Shown: positions 16,981 through 27,207, counted from the first letter of the stretch. The stretch: 58,856 bases of DNA from CAZFVY01 sp964522665 (GCA_964522665.1 CAZFVY010000035.1:1-58856), one strand, 5' to 3'. The notes: a model not told the origin generated them from the sequence alone. A program made the numbers and translations.

Positions 16981-18894
16981 TCAATTGCTCTGGCGCACGA
17001 CGGTCAATCCGTCGATCCGCGGCGCCTCGACTTTTTGTTCGCCGCCGCCGGGCCAGGTGATCGTCAGCGCATCGACGTGGTTAGCGTCGCCGAGGCCGAT
17101 CGTCACCGGCAACTCGGACTGCGAAAGATAGCCGCGCGTCGGCATCACCTGACGAGTGATGGTCCGGGGGCCGATCCGCGCCTTGACCCAGGCGCCGATG
17201 GCGTCGCGGTTCGCGCGGACGCCCTCCAATTTCAGGCGCAGCCAATGATGACCCACCCGCTGATCGTTGCGCAGCAGGAGCGGGCGGCCCGCGAGTTGCG
17301 TCAGCACGACGTCGAGATCGCCGTCGCCGTCGATGTCCGCGTAGGCGGAGCCGCGTCCGACGATGGGCTTCATCAGATCGGGGCCGCATTTCTCGACCGG
17401 GACCGGGACGAAGCCGGCGCCCGCGGCTCCGGCGCCGCGGGAGTTCCAGAACAGCCGCGCGGGCTGGGCGTAATGCTGACTCGCCTGCACTTTATTGATT
17501 TCCTCCTCGATGTGCCCGTTGGCGGTCAGCAAGTCGAGCCAGCCATCGAGGTCGTAGTCGAAGAAGAAGACGCCGAAGGTCAGCGATTGCTGGCTCGAGG
17601 GGCCGATGCCCCGCACGATCGCCTCGTCGCTGAAAATCAGCGGATTGCGCTGCGAGACGTAGAACGCGGTCATCTGGTTGGCGAAGTTGCCGATGGAGAT
17701 GCCCAGGCTGTCGTCCTCCTGAAAGCGCCCGGCGTCGATCCCCATCGCGCCGCGCGCCGCGCCGTAGCTGTCAAACGCGAGACCGGAGATGGCGCCGATC
17801 TCCTTGAACGAGCCATTCCGTTCGTTATGAAACACGAAATTCTGGACGGTGTCGTTTGCCACCACAAGATCGATCCAGCCGTCGCCGTCCAAGTCCACCG
17901 GCGCGACGCCGAGTGATTTGGCCATCGGCAAACCGGTCGCTTTGTTGGTCACCTGGATGCCGCTTCGGGCGGAGACATCCGTGAAATGGCCGTGGCCGTC
18001 GTTGTGGTAAAGATAGGGAAACGAGCCGGGGAAGTTCACCGGCGGACCGTAGGCGCGGCCGATGCCAACGAGTTTATAGTCCACGGCCGAATCGATTTCC
18101 CGCGACCAACGAACGTAATTGCAAACGAAGAGGTCGAGGCGGCCGTCATTGTCATAATCGATCCAGGCGCAACTCGTACCCCAATCCTGCCCCGAGCCGC
18201 CGACCCCGGCGGCGGCGGTCACGTCGGCGAATTTTCCACCGCCTTCGTTGTGAAACAAATGATTGCCGCCCACGCCGCTGATGAAGACGTCCGGCAGGCC
18301 GTCATTATCGAAGTCGCCAATCGCGACACCCATCCCGTAAAAGCTGACGTCCAGCCCGGACCCAGCGGTGACGTCCTTGAACTTTCCGCCGCCTTCGTTG
18401 TGGTACAACGCCATGGTAGGTGGCGCCGCGCCGGCCGGCGTATGGCCGGGCCAATAAGTCGAGTTGACGAAGAGGAGGTCCGGGCGGCCATCATTGTCGA
18501 AATCGAAAAAGGCAACCCCGCCACCCATCGTTTCCGGCAGCAGTTTCTCGCCATAAGCGCCGTTTCGGTGGACGAACTCGATTCCCGCCTCGCGCGTGAT
18601 GTCGGCGAACTTTACCTCCGGGATGGCGGTGATCGGCAGCGCGGGCGAAGCTGGCGCGGTCAGGTGAGTGAACTGGGAGGGCGCGGGCGGCGATTGGCGG
18701 TTGATGACGAACAGGACCAAGCCCACGACCACGACGAGGGCGAGCAGGATCACGACGGAGCGGCGGAGCGCCTGGCCGATGATTTCGTCGTTTCCGGCGG
18801 GCGGCGAGCCTTTCTCCGGCGGAACGCGGCGCCCGGTTTCGCCGCGCGTGGAGGTGCGTCGCTTTTCGGGTCGATTTGAGTTTTCGTCGCGCAT
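16981..18894 (-). CDS. CRTAC1-family protein with FG-GAP/VCBS repeats and ASPIC/UnbV domain
   Basis: The protein has 637 residues from ATG 18894; a TTG at 18936 is possible but adds a charged stretch. A membrane anchor lies at about 43-63. Repeated calcium-binding-like blade motifs follow (DFDNDGRPDLLFVN, DFDNDGLPDVF, DYDNDGRLDLF, DLDGDGWIDLV, DYDLDGWLDLL, DIDGDGDLDVV), making up a beta-propeller. The C-terminus carries the ASPIC/UnbV domain (RGYLSQSELPVTIGLGD, then ITWPGGG). Such proteins are abundant, membrane-tethered or secreted, in Verrucomicrobia and Planctomycetes, and their substrate is generally unknown. It is divergent from the histidine kinase. Confidence 0.9.
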   Translation of the reverse strand: MRDENSNRPEKRRTSTRGETGRRVPPEKGSPPAGNDEIIGQALRRSVVILLALVVVVGLVLFVINRQSPPAPSQFTHLTAPASPALPITAIPEVKFADITREAGIEFVHRNGAYGEKLLPETMGGGVAFFDFDNDGRPDLLFVNSTYWPGHTPAGAAPPTMALYHNEGGGKFKDVTAGSGLDVSFYGMGVAIGDFDNDGLPDVFISGVGGNHLFHNEGGGKFADVTAAAGVGGSGQDWGTSCAWIDYDNDGRLDLFVCNYVRWSREIDSAVDYKLVGIGRAYGPPVNFPGSFPYLYHNDGHGHFTDVSARSGIQVTNKATGLPMAKSLGVAPVDLDGDGWIDLVVANDTVQNFVFHNERNGSFKEIGAISGLAFDSYGAARGAMGIDAGRFQEDDSLGISIGNFANQMTAFYVSQRNPLIFSDEAIVRGIGPSSQQSLTFGVFFFDYDLDGWLDLLTANGHIEEEINKVQASQHYAQPARLFWNSRGAGAAGAGFVPVPVEKCGPDLMKPIVGRGSAYADIDGDGDLDVVLTQLAGRPLLLRNDQRVGHHWLRLKLEGVRANRDAIGAWVKARIGPRTITRQVMPTRGYLSQSELPVTIGLGDANHVDALTITWPGGGEQKVEAPRIDGLTVVRQSN

Positions 18895-18986
18895 GGGTCG
18901 AGGGCCAATGGTCCGGCATTTAAGGGGTGCATTCAAAGCTTAAATCCATAGATTGACGGGATCAGCAAGCGCCTCTTAGCGACACG

Positions 18987-20078
18987 ATGAACGAGACCCG
19001 CCGTACGAATCCCGGGCGTCGGATCGCCTTGATATTTGGGTTCTGGACCCTGATCGCGCTGTCGTTTGCGGGCCAATTCTACATCGAGGCTTCGAAGGCG
19101 GGTGTCCCCGTGACGTGGAACCAGGCGGTCGGGTCGTCGCTCGCGGATTGGTATATCTTCGCGCTGCTGTCGCTGCCGCTGGTTCGGCTCGCGGGCCGGT
19201 TCCGGCTCGAGGGCGAGCATTGGCTGAACGGCGTATCGGCGCATTTGGCGGCCAGCGTGGTTTTCTCGGTCGCCTGGGTGGTCCTGCGGTCGTGGCTGGC
19301 GCTGGCGCAGAGCCGGCTGAGCGGGGCGCCGGTGTCATTCGCCGCGTTGTTCCAACCGTTGCTGGTCAAGACGTGGCATTACAACCTCCTGGTGTACTGG
19401 GTCATCATGAGCGTCATCCACGCGTTTGACTATTACCGCAAGTTTCAGGATCGGGAGGTGCGGGCGATCGAACTGGAAAAGCGGCTCGCCGAAGCGCGCC
19501 TGCAGGCGTTGCAGATGCAATTGAATCCGCACTTTCTTTTCAACACCCTGCACGCGATCTCCGCGCTCATGCACAAGGACGTCGAGGCCGCCGACCGGAT
19601 GCTTGCCCGCTTGAGCGATCTCTTGCGCTACGCGCTGGAGAGCACGGATGAGCAGGAGGTTTCGTTGCGCCAGGAATTATCGTTTCTGAAGCGTTACCTC
19701 GAGATCGAGCAGACTCGTTTCGGCGCCCGGCTGACGATCCAGTTGGACGTGCCGTCAGACACCCTCGACGCGCGCGTGCCGAACCTGATTTTGCAGCCGT
19801 TGGTCGAGAACGCCATTCGCCACGGCATCGAGCCGCACGCGCGCCCGGGGCGGATCGAGTTGATCGCGCGGCGGGAGGGCGACACGCTCAAGCTGCGCGT
19901 GCGCGACAATGGCGCCGGTCTTTCACCGGACCAAATTCTGGACGAAGGGGTCGGTCTGGCCAACACGCGCGCCCGACTGGAGCAGCTTTATGGCGCCGCG
20001 CACCGGTTTGAGCTCGCGAACCATCCGGACGGCGGGTTGGTCGTCAGTCTCGACATTCCGGCGCGAACGTGCGATTAA
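18987..20078 (+). CDS. LytS/YehU-type sensor histidine kinase
   Basis: The protein has 363 residues. Four predicted membrane segments (about 13-30, 53-70, 84-102, 132-148) are followed by a coiled coil and the His_kinase domain. LNPHFLFNTLHAI carries the phospho-acceptor His182, and the ATPase N-box is LILQPLVENAIRHGIEP with a later DNGAGL. There is no separate extracellular sensor domain, so the membrane helices probably sense. Its partner response regulator starts 15 bp downstream, so the two form one operon. Confidence 0.93.
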   Translation: MNETRRTNPGRRIALIFGFWTLIALSFAGQFYIEASKAGVPVTWNQAVGSSLADWYIFALLSLPLVRLAGRFRLEGEHWLNGVSAHLAASVVFSVAWVVLRSWLALAQSRLSGAPVSFAALFQPLLVKTWHYNLLVYWVIMSVIHAFDYYRKFQDREVRAIELEKRLAEARLQALQMQLNPHFLFNTLHAISALMHKDVEAADRMLARLSDLLRYALESTDEQEVSLRQELSFLKRYLEIEQTRFGARLTIQLDVPSDTLDARVPNLILQPLVENAIRHGIEPHARPGRIELIARREGDTLKLRVRDNGAGLSPDQILDEGVGLANTRARLEQLYGAAHRFELANHPDGGLVVSLDIPARTCD

Positions 20079-20093
20079 GTCGGCGCGGCTGAA

Positions 20094-20861
20094 ATGAAGA
20101 TCAAAACCCTGATTGTCGATGACGAACCGCTCGCGCGGGAGCGCATTCGCGCGCTGATTGGGGCGGAGCCGGATGTTGAAGTGGTCGGCGAATGCGCCAA
20201 CGGCCGCGAGGCCTTGGCGGCGATCGAGCAGGCGCCGCCGGACCTGCTTTTTCTGGACGTGCAGATGCCGGAGATGGATGGCTTTGAATTGCTGAGCGCG
20301 CTTGATCCCGGGAAATTGCCGGCGGTTATTTTCGTGACCGCGTTTGATAAGTTCGCCCTGCGCGCGTTCGAGGTGCACGCGCTCGATTACCTGTTGAAGC
20401 CGTTCGACCGGGAACGTTTCCAGCAAGCGTTGCAACGCGCGCGCGAGCGGCTCCAACGCCGCGAATCGGGCGACTTGAGCAGCCGCCTCACCGCTCTGCT
20501 GGCGGATCTCCGCCCCGAAGCCGCGTTGACCGATCGGTTCGCGATCAAGACCGAGGGGCGCGTGCTCTTCTTGAAGATTGATGAGATCGATTGGATCGAG
20601 TCCGCCGACAATTACGTTTGCCTGCATGTTGGCAAGGAAACGCACCTGCACCGCGAGACGTTGACGGCGCTCGAGGCGAAGCTGGCCGCGAAGAATTTCA
20701 TCCGCATCAGCCGTTCCACGCTCATCAACCTGCGGCGGATCAAAGAACTTCAGTCATTGTTCCACGGCGACGGCGTGGTCATCCTGCAAAACGGCGCCCG
20801 GCTCTCTTTTAGCCGCAACTATCGCGCGAAATTGGAGCAGGTGCTCGGGCAGATGCCGTGA
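20094..20861 (+). CDS. LytTR-family response regulator
   Basis: The protein has 255 residues. The receiver domain (1-120) has the acidic pair D9-D10, the phosphorylated Asp55 (LLFLDVQMPEMDG) and Lys near 101. The LytTR DNA-binding domain (about 150-250) contains IDWIESADNYVCLH and FIRISRSTLINL. It is co-transcribed with the LytS-like kinase. LytTR pairs often control exported enzymes and cell-surface functions, and a secreted xylanase gene follows 192 bp downstream, but no direct-repeat LytTR site was identified there. Confidence 0.94.
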   Translation: MKIKTLIVDDEPLARERIRALIGAEPDVEVVGECANGREALAAIEQAPPDLLFLDVQMPEMDGFELLSALDPGKLPAVIFVTAFDKFALRAFEVHALDYLLKPFDRERFQQALQRARERLQRRESGDLSSRLTALLADLRPEAALTDRFAIKTEGRVLFLKIDEIDWIESADNYVCLHVGKETHLHRETLTALEAKLAAKNFIRISRSTLINLRRIKELQSLFHGDGVVILQNGARLSFSRNYRAKLEQVLGQMP

Positions 20862-21053
20862 GGGGCGGGTGGCGGTAATCGTCTTGCGACGATTCTTAGG
20901 AAGGATGGGGCTGATGGGAAGAATGGGATTGGGATGGGAGTCCTGGTTCAGGTGGCTCGGTAAGTCTGTGCTTTGGTGGGGGTGGACGTTTCGTCTCTGG
21001 TTTCATCCGGCCGGTTGCTTGCGAGGTCTGGGGTCGCGGTTGTAGGCTGGGGC

Positions 21054-23039
21054 ATGGTTCCCAATCTGCGTTGGGTCTTGAGTTGGCTGGCGCTGGCGGT
21101 TTCGGCGGCGGCGCAGACGTCGTTGTTGCCGCCGGGGGGCGTGGTGGCGATGAACCTGCTTCTGCCGGACGCGACGTACGCGACGCGCGGCGTGTTGAAT
21201 GTGCCCGGCGAGCCGTTCGCGCAGGCGGTGCGGGTGCAAACGCTGAAGACGCCAGCCAACGATTACGATATTCAACTCAACGTTCCGGCCGCCGCGGCGG
21301 TCGCGCAGGGGGACGTGATCCAGGCGATTTTTTGGCTCCGGCGGGCCACGGCGAACGGCGGGGAGGCGGTCACGGAATTCATTTTTGAGCAGGCGGGATC
21401 GCCGTACGTGCAATCGGTCGGTCGGGTTGGGATCGAGGGGGATGGTCAATGGACCAAGGTCAGCGTGGCGTTCACGGCGGCGGATAATTACGCGGCGGGG
21501 CAGTCGCAGATGAACTTTCGCCTCGGGTTCGGCCCGCAGATTATCGACCTCGGCGGGTTCACGGTGACCAACTACGCGAAGACGCTGGCGCTCAGCGCGC
21601 TGCCCAACGTCGTCACCTATTCGGGCCGCTCGACGAACGCGGCGTGGCGGGCGCCGGCGGCGGCGCGGATCGAGCAACTGCGCAAGGCCAATCTGACCGT
21701 GCGGGCGCGCGACGCCGCGGGCTATCCGGTCCCGGGCGCAGAAGTACGGGTGGAAATGCGCCGGCACGCGTTCGGCTTCGGCTCGGCGGTCAACGGCCCG
21801 CGGCTGCTCAGCCGGACGGCGGGCACGTTGGAGGATCGGGCGCGGTATCAACAGGTGATTACCAACTGGTTCAACAAGGCCGTGCTCGAAAACGATCTGA
21901 AGTGGCCGGACTTCGAGAGCGATCCGGCCACGGCGACCAACGCGCTCAATTGGCTGCTCGCCCGCGGCCTCGCGGTGCGCGGGCACAACTTGATTTGGCC
22001 GGGCACCAATCAATCGTACATGTTGCCAGCGGACGTGCCGAAGCTGTTTAACGATCCCGCGGCGTTGCGAGCGCGGATTAATCAGCATTTCACGAATATC
22101 CTGACCGCGACGAAGGGGAAATGCGTCGAGTGGGACGTGATCAACGAGCCGTACGCGGAGCATGTCATCATGGATATTCTCGGCTACGGCGAGATGGTGT
22201 CGTGGTTCAAGCTGGCGCGCGCGCTCGACCCGGCCCCGGTCTTGTTTCTGAACGAATACGGCAACCTCGAGAACGCCGGGCTGAACAATCCGCAGACGGA
22301 TGACTTTTTCAACAAGTTGAGTTATCTGCAGACGAACGGCGCCCCGATTGGCGGCGCCGGTTTCCAGTCGCACTTTCAGAGCTATCTTAGCCCGCCCGAC
22401 CAAGTGGTCGCGCAACTCGACCGCTTCGGCGCGTTGGGTTTGGCGATGGAGGCGACGGAGTTCGACATCGACGTGACCGACGAGGCGGCGCAGGCGGATT
22501 ACCTGCATGACTTCATGACGGCGATGTTCAGTCATCCGGGGGTCAACGGCATCGTGATGTGGGGCTTTTGGGAGGGCCAGCATTGGCGCCCGAACGCCGC
22601 GCTGTTTCGACAGAATTGGGACCTCAAGCCGAATGGCGTGACGTGGAGCAATCTGGTGTTTCATGAATGGTGGACTTCGACGAATCTGGTCACCGACACA
22701 AACGGAATCGCGACGGCACGCGGCTTCAAAGGGGATTACGACGTCACCGTCATGGCGCCCGGTCAGTTCACGAATCAGTTGAGCGCGACTTTGCTCGAAG
22801 ACGCGCAGGTCAACGCGGTCGTGACGCCGCTCCGGCCGGTTCTGACGGCCACGCGCTCTGGGGACAACGTCGATTTTGCATGGCCGGGGAGTTCGGCCGG
22901 TTTTCACTTGGAGTTTTCACCGGGGTTGAGTCCGGCGAGTTGGCAGCCCGTGGCGGTGGCGGCGCAGTGGGCTGACGGACGATGGACCGCGCGGGTCCAA
23001 ACAAGCGCCGGTGAAGGATTCTTTCGGTTGAGTCGGTAG
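21054..23039 (+). CDS. Secreted GH10 endo-1,4-beta-xylanase with N-terminal carbohydrate-binding-like domain
   Basis: The protein has 661 residues from ATG 21054, which begins the signal peptide (MVPNLRWVLSWLALAVSAAAQ). A longer frame from 20973 lacks export logic. A beta-sandwich of CBM4/9 type (about 25-175) precedes a short linker and the GH10 barrel (about 220-530). Catalytic acid/base Glu365 lies in WDVINEPYAEH and nucleophile Glu469 in MEATEFDID. The C-terminal ~75 residues form a small domain with Y/F-x-L-E-F-S and a final FFRL, a layout often seen at the ends of Verrucomicrobial exoenzymes. It cuts xylan outside the cell. No other polysaccharide-degrading genes are nearby. Confidence 0.93.
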   Translation: MVPNLRWVLSWLALAVSAAAQTSLLPPGGVVAMNLLLPDATYATRGVLNVPGEPFAQAVRVQTLKTPANDYDIQLNVPAAAAVAQGDVIQAIFWLRRATANGGEAVTEFIFEQAGSPYVQSVGRVGIEGDGQWTKVSVAFTAADNYAAGQSQMNFRLGFGPQIIDLGGFTVTNYAKTLALSALPNVVTYSGRSTNAAWRAPAAARIEQLRKANLTVRARDAAGYPVPGAEVRVEMRRHAFGFGSAVNGPRLLSRTAGTLEDRARYQQVITNWFNKAVLENDLKWPDFESDPATATNALNWLLARGLAVRGHNLIWPGTNQSYMLPADVPKLFNDPAALRARINQHFTNILTATKGKCVEWDVINEPYAEHVIMDILGYGEMVSWFKLARALDPAPVLFLNEYGNLENAGLNNPQTDDFFNKLSYLQTNGAPIGGAGFQSHFQSYLSPPDQVVAQLDRFGALGLAMEATEFDIDVTDEAAQADYLHDFMTAMFSHPGVNGIVMWGFWEGQHWRPNAALFRQNWDLKPNGVTWSNLVFHEWWTSTNLVTDTNGIATARGFKGDYDVTVMAPGQFTNQLSATLLEDAQVNAVVTPLRPVLTATRSGDNVDFAWPGSSAGFHLEFSPGLSPASWQPVAVAAQWADGRWTARVQTSAGEGFFRLSR

Positions 23040-23107
23040 CTGTCGGATGTCGAAAGGGATTTCACCGCTGCGCGAAAAGAGACGCGGTAGCTCCGCTTAA
23101 CAACTGA

Positions 23108-23497
23108 ATGAGGAAGCAATATCACTTTCGGCAGTCCGAGCGCGGGCTGTTGGCTTGGGACGTCGACCGGTTGGTTCGTCTCGCGTCCGGGCTGACGCCG
23201 ATCGATCTGCCGCTCGCGGCGATTCGAGAACTCGACGAGGCTTTCTGGTTTTCCGGCAATGGTGACTCGCCAACCTGCCGACGGATCGCCGAGCACGCCA
23301 AGTTGATCGAGGAGACGAGCTTGGATCACCCGATCATCATCGATCCCGAAGGGCGCGTCATGGACGGCATGCACCGAGTGTGCAAGGCGTTGATCAACGG
23401 TTTCACGATCATCAAAGCCGTCCGATTGCCGACCATGCCCGAGCCGGATTTCGCCGGAGTGGCGATGGATCAATTGCCGTACGGAGAGGAGATTTAG
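23108..23497 (+). CDS. Small ParB/Srx-like domain protein
   Basis: The protein has 129 residues, with no membrane segment. The central DHPIIIDPEGRVMDGMHRVCKAL matches the ParB N-terminal fold signature (an I-hydrophobic strand followed by D-G-x-H-R-x-x-A-L). That fold binds nucleotides in ParB, Noc, sulfiredoxin and several small proteins. It lacks the ParB helix-turn-helix, so chromosome partitioning is unlikely. A stand-alone nucleotide-dependent enzyme or kinase-like role is possible. It is 69 bp after the xylanase but not clearly linked. Confidence 0.75.
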   Translation: MRKQYHFRQSERGLLAWDVDRLVRLASGLTPIDLPLAAIRELDEAFWFSGNGDSPTCRRIAEHAKLIEETSLDHPIIIDPEGRVMDGMHRVCKALINGFTIIKAVRLPTMPEPDFAGVAMDQLPYGEEI

Positions 23498-23581
23498 TTC
23501 GGCTTAAAGTCCGTAATGAATAGGTCAGTGGACAAGTCTGGCGTTTCGCCGTGAGTGACGCCGAGAGAGAGACCTCCGCCC

Positions 23582-26233
23582 TTATTCGTGTCGTAAAGCG
23601 ACCATCGGGTCGAGGCGGGCGGCGCGGCGGGCGGGGAGCCAGCAGGCGAGGAGCGCGACGGCGAGCAGCAAGAGCGCGCTGGCCAAAAAGGTTGTGGGAT
23701 CGGTCGGGGTGACGCCGAACAGGAGCGACTGAATCACCCGTGTGAGGGCGGCCGAAGCGAGCACGCCGATGCCGCAACCGACCAACCCGAGTTTCATGCC
23801 GGCGCGCATGATGAGGCTCAACACCGCTGACTTTGAGGCGCCGAGGGCGAGGCGGATGCCGATTTCCTGGGTGCGTTGACTGACCGAATACGCGATGACT
23901 CCGTAAAGGCCGACCGCGGCGAGCGCCAGCGCGAGGCCCGAGAATAGACCGGCGAGGAGCGTGATCAGGCGTTTCGGCGAAACGACCTGATCGACGATTT
24001 GGGTCAACGGTTTGAACTCACCGATGATCATGCCCGGCTCGAATTGCCGAAGCGCGGCGCGGACCGCGGGCGCCAATGTCGCGACGCTTTCCTTGGTCCG
24101 AAAGACGAGTTCACCGCCGCTGCCGACAAGATAAATCTGGGGCGCGGCTTCCGGTTCGAGTGGACTTTGCCGCACATTGCCGACGACGCCGATGACTTCG
24201 CAAGGGAAGGTATCGCTCCCGACGTTGCCATTCTCCTGAAGCAGGGCGATCTGGCCCACCGGGTTTTTGCCCGGCCAAATCTGCCGGGCCATTTTGTCAT
24301 TGATGACGACGCGCATCGTGCCGCTCGGACGGGCGCTGAAGTCAAAGGCTGGGTCGCGCGCGTCAAAGGTGCGCCCCGCGAGCAGGGGTATGCGCAGCGT
24401 TTTGAAATAGCCGGGGTCGCCGCCCTGCATGAAGACGCTCGGAACATCGCCGGGGCCGTAAGTCTCACCTTCGGCGCGGACATGCGCGACCTCGCGAACC
24501 GCGAATGGCAAGGCGCCGGCGAAGCCGACCGATTCGACGCCGGCGATGGCCTCGACGCGCCGCGAGAGTTCGCTGAAGTAGGCGACGGCTTGAGTGTTGG
24601 TGGCAAAATCACGAGGGGTCCGCAGGCGGCACGCGATGACCTGTTCCGGTTGGAACCCGAGGTCCACGTCGAGCAGGCGAACAAAGCTGCGGAGCAACAG
24701 TCCCGCGCCCACCAAGAGGACGCAGGCCAGCGCGATCTCAGAAATGACGAGGGATTCGCGAATCCAGACGCGACGCTTGCTTTGCCCGGCGCCGCGGTTC
24801 GAGTCTTTGAGATCCTCCTGAACCTGACTGAACGAAATCTGGAGCGCCGGCGCGATCCCGAACAATACTCCGGTCGAGCACGCGATCAACAGGGTGAAGC
24901 CGAGGGCGGCGCCATCCACACGCACGGTCGCCAAGAGCGGGAGGTCGAAGGCCTGCGAGCGAGCCATCGCGGTGGTGGCGGCGTAGGCGAGGGGCAGGGC
25001 CAGCGCCGCACCGCAAGCGGAGAGCAGCAGGCTTTCGGTCAGCAGTTGTCGAATCAACCGCCAACGTCCCGCGCCGAGCGCGCTGCGCACCGCGATTTCC
25101 TTTCGGCGCGCGGCGGCTCGCGCCAGGAGCAGATTGGAGAGGTTGACGCACGCGATGAGCAGCACGCAGGCGACGGCGCCCGCCAGGACCAGGAGCGGGC
25201 GGCGCAACGAGCCGCTGACATGTTCGCGCAGCGGTGTCAGGCGCGCGCCGAACGGGCCGCGTTCCGGATAGGCGTCACGGAGGCGCGCATTCAATCCGTC
25301 GAATTCCGCCTGCGCTTGCCGCAGGCTGACGCCCGATTTCAGCCGGCCAATCACGGCGTGAGAGTTATCCGACATGTCCCCGAAGGCGATGGCGGGGCGA
25401 AGGAAATCGAGCTTAATCCCCGGCATGAAGATGGACGCGAAATCAAAACTGGGCGGCAACACTCCAACGACGGTCCAAGGCCGGCCGTTAATGGTAATCG
25501 GTTTGCCGACGAGGGCTGGATCAGCCTGAAACTGCCGTTTCCAAAACGTGTCCGTCAAGATGACGGCGTTCAGGCCGTCGTCCTCGAGAAACTCACGGCC
25601 GAGGCGCGGTGAAACGCCCAGGACGCGGAGGAACTCGCGGTCGATCATCGCGCCCTCGATGCGGGTCGATTCGCCATTGAACTTCAGAATCGTCTGCGGT
25701 CGGCCGAACCAGGCCACGTAGCAGCCCAGCCCTTCGAGCGACTGATTCAAGCTGCGCCAGTCGCGGACATTGACGCTGCGGGTCGTCCCGGGAACTCCGG
25801 CGCCGCCCGGTTCCGAGTTGGCCACCCAGACCAGCCGGTCCGGCTCGCGCAAGGGCAGCGGGCGCAAGAGGAGAGCGTTGACCAGGCTGAAAATCGCGGT
25901 GTTGGCGCCGATGCCGAGCGCCAGCGTCAGGACGGCGACCGCCGTGAAGGCCGGGTTCCGGCGCAACACGCGGACCGCGTAACGAAGGTCTTGCGCGGCG
26001 TTTTCAAGCCAGCTCACGCCGCGCTGCTCGCGGCAAGTCTCCTTGACCGACTCGACCCAGCCAAATTGTTTCAAGGCGGCGTAGCGGGCGGCTTCCGGCC
26101 GCAGGCCCGCGTCGATCTTCCGTTGGGTCAGAATCTCGACGTGGGTGCGCAGCTCTTCATCCAGCTCGCGATCAAGGCGTCGTTTCTGGAATATCGCGTG
26201 GAAGCGAGCGGCGAGGCGGCGGAGTAATTGCAT
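23582..26233 (-). CDS. ADOP-family ABC transporter permease (MacB/FtsX type), orphan
   Basis: The protein has 883 residues. The N-terminal ~80 residues form the permease-prefix domain (RRLDRELDEELRTHVE). Then come a first FtsX/MacB unit with LRYAVRVLRRNPAFTAVAVLTLALGIGANTAIF spread over about 85-118, a large periplasmic MacB_PCD domain, three helices around 360-470, then the duplicated second unit ending in RRAARLDPMVALRHE. This duplicated-permease layout is the ADOP family, abundant in Acidobacteria and Verrucomicrobia. No ATPase gene is adjacent, as is usual for it. Substrate unknown. Confidence 0.92.
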   Translation of the reverse strand: MQLLRRLAARFHAIFQKRRLDRELDEELRTHVEILTQRKIDAGLRPEAARYAALKQFGWVESVKETCREQRGVSWLENAAQDLRYAVRVLRRNPAFTAVAVLTLALGIGANTAIFSLVNALLLRPLPLREPDRLVWVANSEPGGAGVPGTTRSVNVRDWRSLNQSLEGLGCYVAWFGRPQTILKFNGESTRIEGAMIDREFLRVLGVSPRLGREFLEDDGLNAVILTDTFWKRQFQADPALVGKPITINGRPWTVVGVLPPSFDFASIFMPGIKLDFLRPAIAFGDMSDNSHAVIGRLKSGVSLRQAQAEFDGLNARLRDAYPERGPFGARLTPLREHVSGSLRRPLLVLAGAVACVLLIACVNLSNLLLARAAARRKEIAVRSALGAGRWRLIRQLLTESLLLSACGAALALPLAYAATTAMARSQAFDLPLLATVRVDGAALGFTLLIACSTGVLFGIAPALQISFSQVQEDLKDSNRGAGQSKRRVWIRESLVISEIALACVLLVGAGLLLRSFVRLLDVDLGFQPEQVIACRLRTPRDFATNTQAVAYFSELSRRVEAIAGVESVGFAGALPFAVREVAHVRAEGETYGPGDVPSVFMQGGDPGYFKTLRIPLLAGRTFDARDPAFDFSARPSGTMRVVINDKMARQIWPGKNPVGQIALLQENGNVGSDTFPCEVIGVVGNVRQSPLEPEAAPQIYLVGSGGELVFRTKESVATLAPAVRAALRQFEPGMIIGEFKPLTQIVDQVVSPKRLITLLAGLFSGLALALAAVGLYGVIAYSVSQRTQEIGIRLALGASKSAVLSLIMRAGMKLGLVGCGIGVLASAALTRVIQSLLFGVTPTDPTTFLASALLLLAVALLACWLPARRAARLDPMVALRHE

Positions 26234-26475
26234 GGAGAGCCTTGTCTTTTAGCCGGCGGCCGAACCGCGCGGGGCCGGCACGGGGCGGCTTATTACGATG
26301 GATCGCATCGGGGGATAGTGTCTCTTCACATCGAACGTCGAGGGAAAGATGGCTGGTTTCCCATCGAATGTCAAGGGGAGAGCTTGGTGAACGATTCCGA
26401 ACCTGGCAAGAATCGGCTTCCGTTCGCCAAAAGAGGGTAAGCGCCGGAGCGAACGGTTGGGTACCCTTTTGGCTG

Positions 26476-27207
26476 ATGAGAGAAAGAGCATTGGCGGCCG
26501 CAAGAGAATGGAAGGCGCAGCCGGCTCGACCGTCCGGGGATAAAAGGGAGGTTGGCGAGCTGTCTATCTTGGCGTCAATTCCAGCCGGTGGAGCGACGCT
26601 GGCGGGTGAGTTGGTGATCCCGCCGCAAGCGGTGGGGGTCGTCCTCTTTGCGCACGGCAGCGGGAGCAGCCGGCATAGCCCGCGGAACCAATTCGTCGCC
26701 GAAGCGATCCGCAAGTCGGGCGTCGGTACGCTGTTGTTCGATTTGTTGACGGACCAGGAAGAATTGGAGGACGCGGATTCCGGTCGTTGGCGGTTTGACA
26801 TTGATCTCTTGGGCCGGCGCCTCGTGGCGGCGACGCGGTGGCTCGCCAACCGGCCGGAAGGGCTGCACTTGGGTTTGGCCTACTTTGGCGCGAGCACGGG
26901 CGCGGCGGCAGCTTTGAAGGCGGCGGCGGAGCTGGGCTTCGCCATTGACGCGGTCGTTTCGCGCGGGGGCCGACCGGACCTCGCGGGTAATGATTTGAGC
27001 CGCGTGGAAGCCCCGACCTTGTTGTTGGTGGGCGCCCGCGACGAGATGGTCTTGCGATTGAATCGGGAGGCTTTGGGCCGGTTGGAATGTGAGAGGGAAT
27101 TGGTGGTGGTACCAGGGGCAACCCATTTGTTTGAGGAAGCCGGCGCGCTGGAGGAGGTCGCGCGATTGGCCGCGGAATGGTTTCGCCGGCATTTGCGGCC
27201 GCGATAA
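26476..27207 (+). CDS. Dienelactone-hydrolase-like alpha/beta hydrolase
   Basis: The protein has 243 residues from ATG 26476, chosen because the longer frame from 26242 has an unnatural Arg/Ser-rich lead. It has an alpha/beta-hydrolase fold: oxyanion region LFAHGSGSSRHSPRN, nucleophile elbow G-A-S-T-G (serine within YFGASTGAAAAL), catalytic Asp in GARDEMV and catalytic His in GATHLFEE. There is no signal peptide, so it is cytoplasmic. The phosphoribosyltransferase starts 34 bp later behind a strong ribosome site. The natural ester substrate is unknown. Confidence 0.87.
   Translation: MRERALAAAREWKAQPARPSGDKREVGELSILASIPAGGATLAGELVIPPQAVGVVLFAHGSGSSRHSPRNQFVAEAIRKSGVGTLLFDLLTDQEELEDADSGRWRFDIDLLGRRLVAATRWLANRPEGLHLGLAYFGASTGAAAALKAAAELGFAIDAVVSRGGRPDLAGNDLSRVEAPTLLLVGARDEMVLRLNREALGRLECERELVVVPGATHLFEEAGALEEVARLAAEWFRRHLRPR

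Noticed and set aside
21003..22907. 634-residue minus-strand frame opposite the xylanase gene
   Set aside because: Arg-rich antisense shadow; the plus strand has the GH10 catalytic residues and a signal peptide.
23999..25612. 537-residue plus-strand frame opposite the ADOP permease
   Set aside because: Gly/Arg/Ala-rich shadow; the minus-strand frame carries all family motifs.
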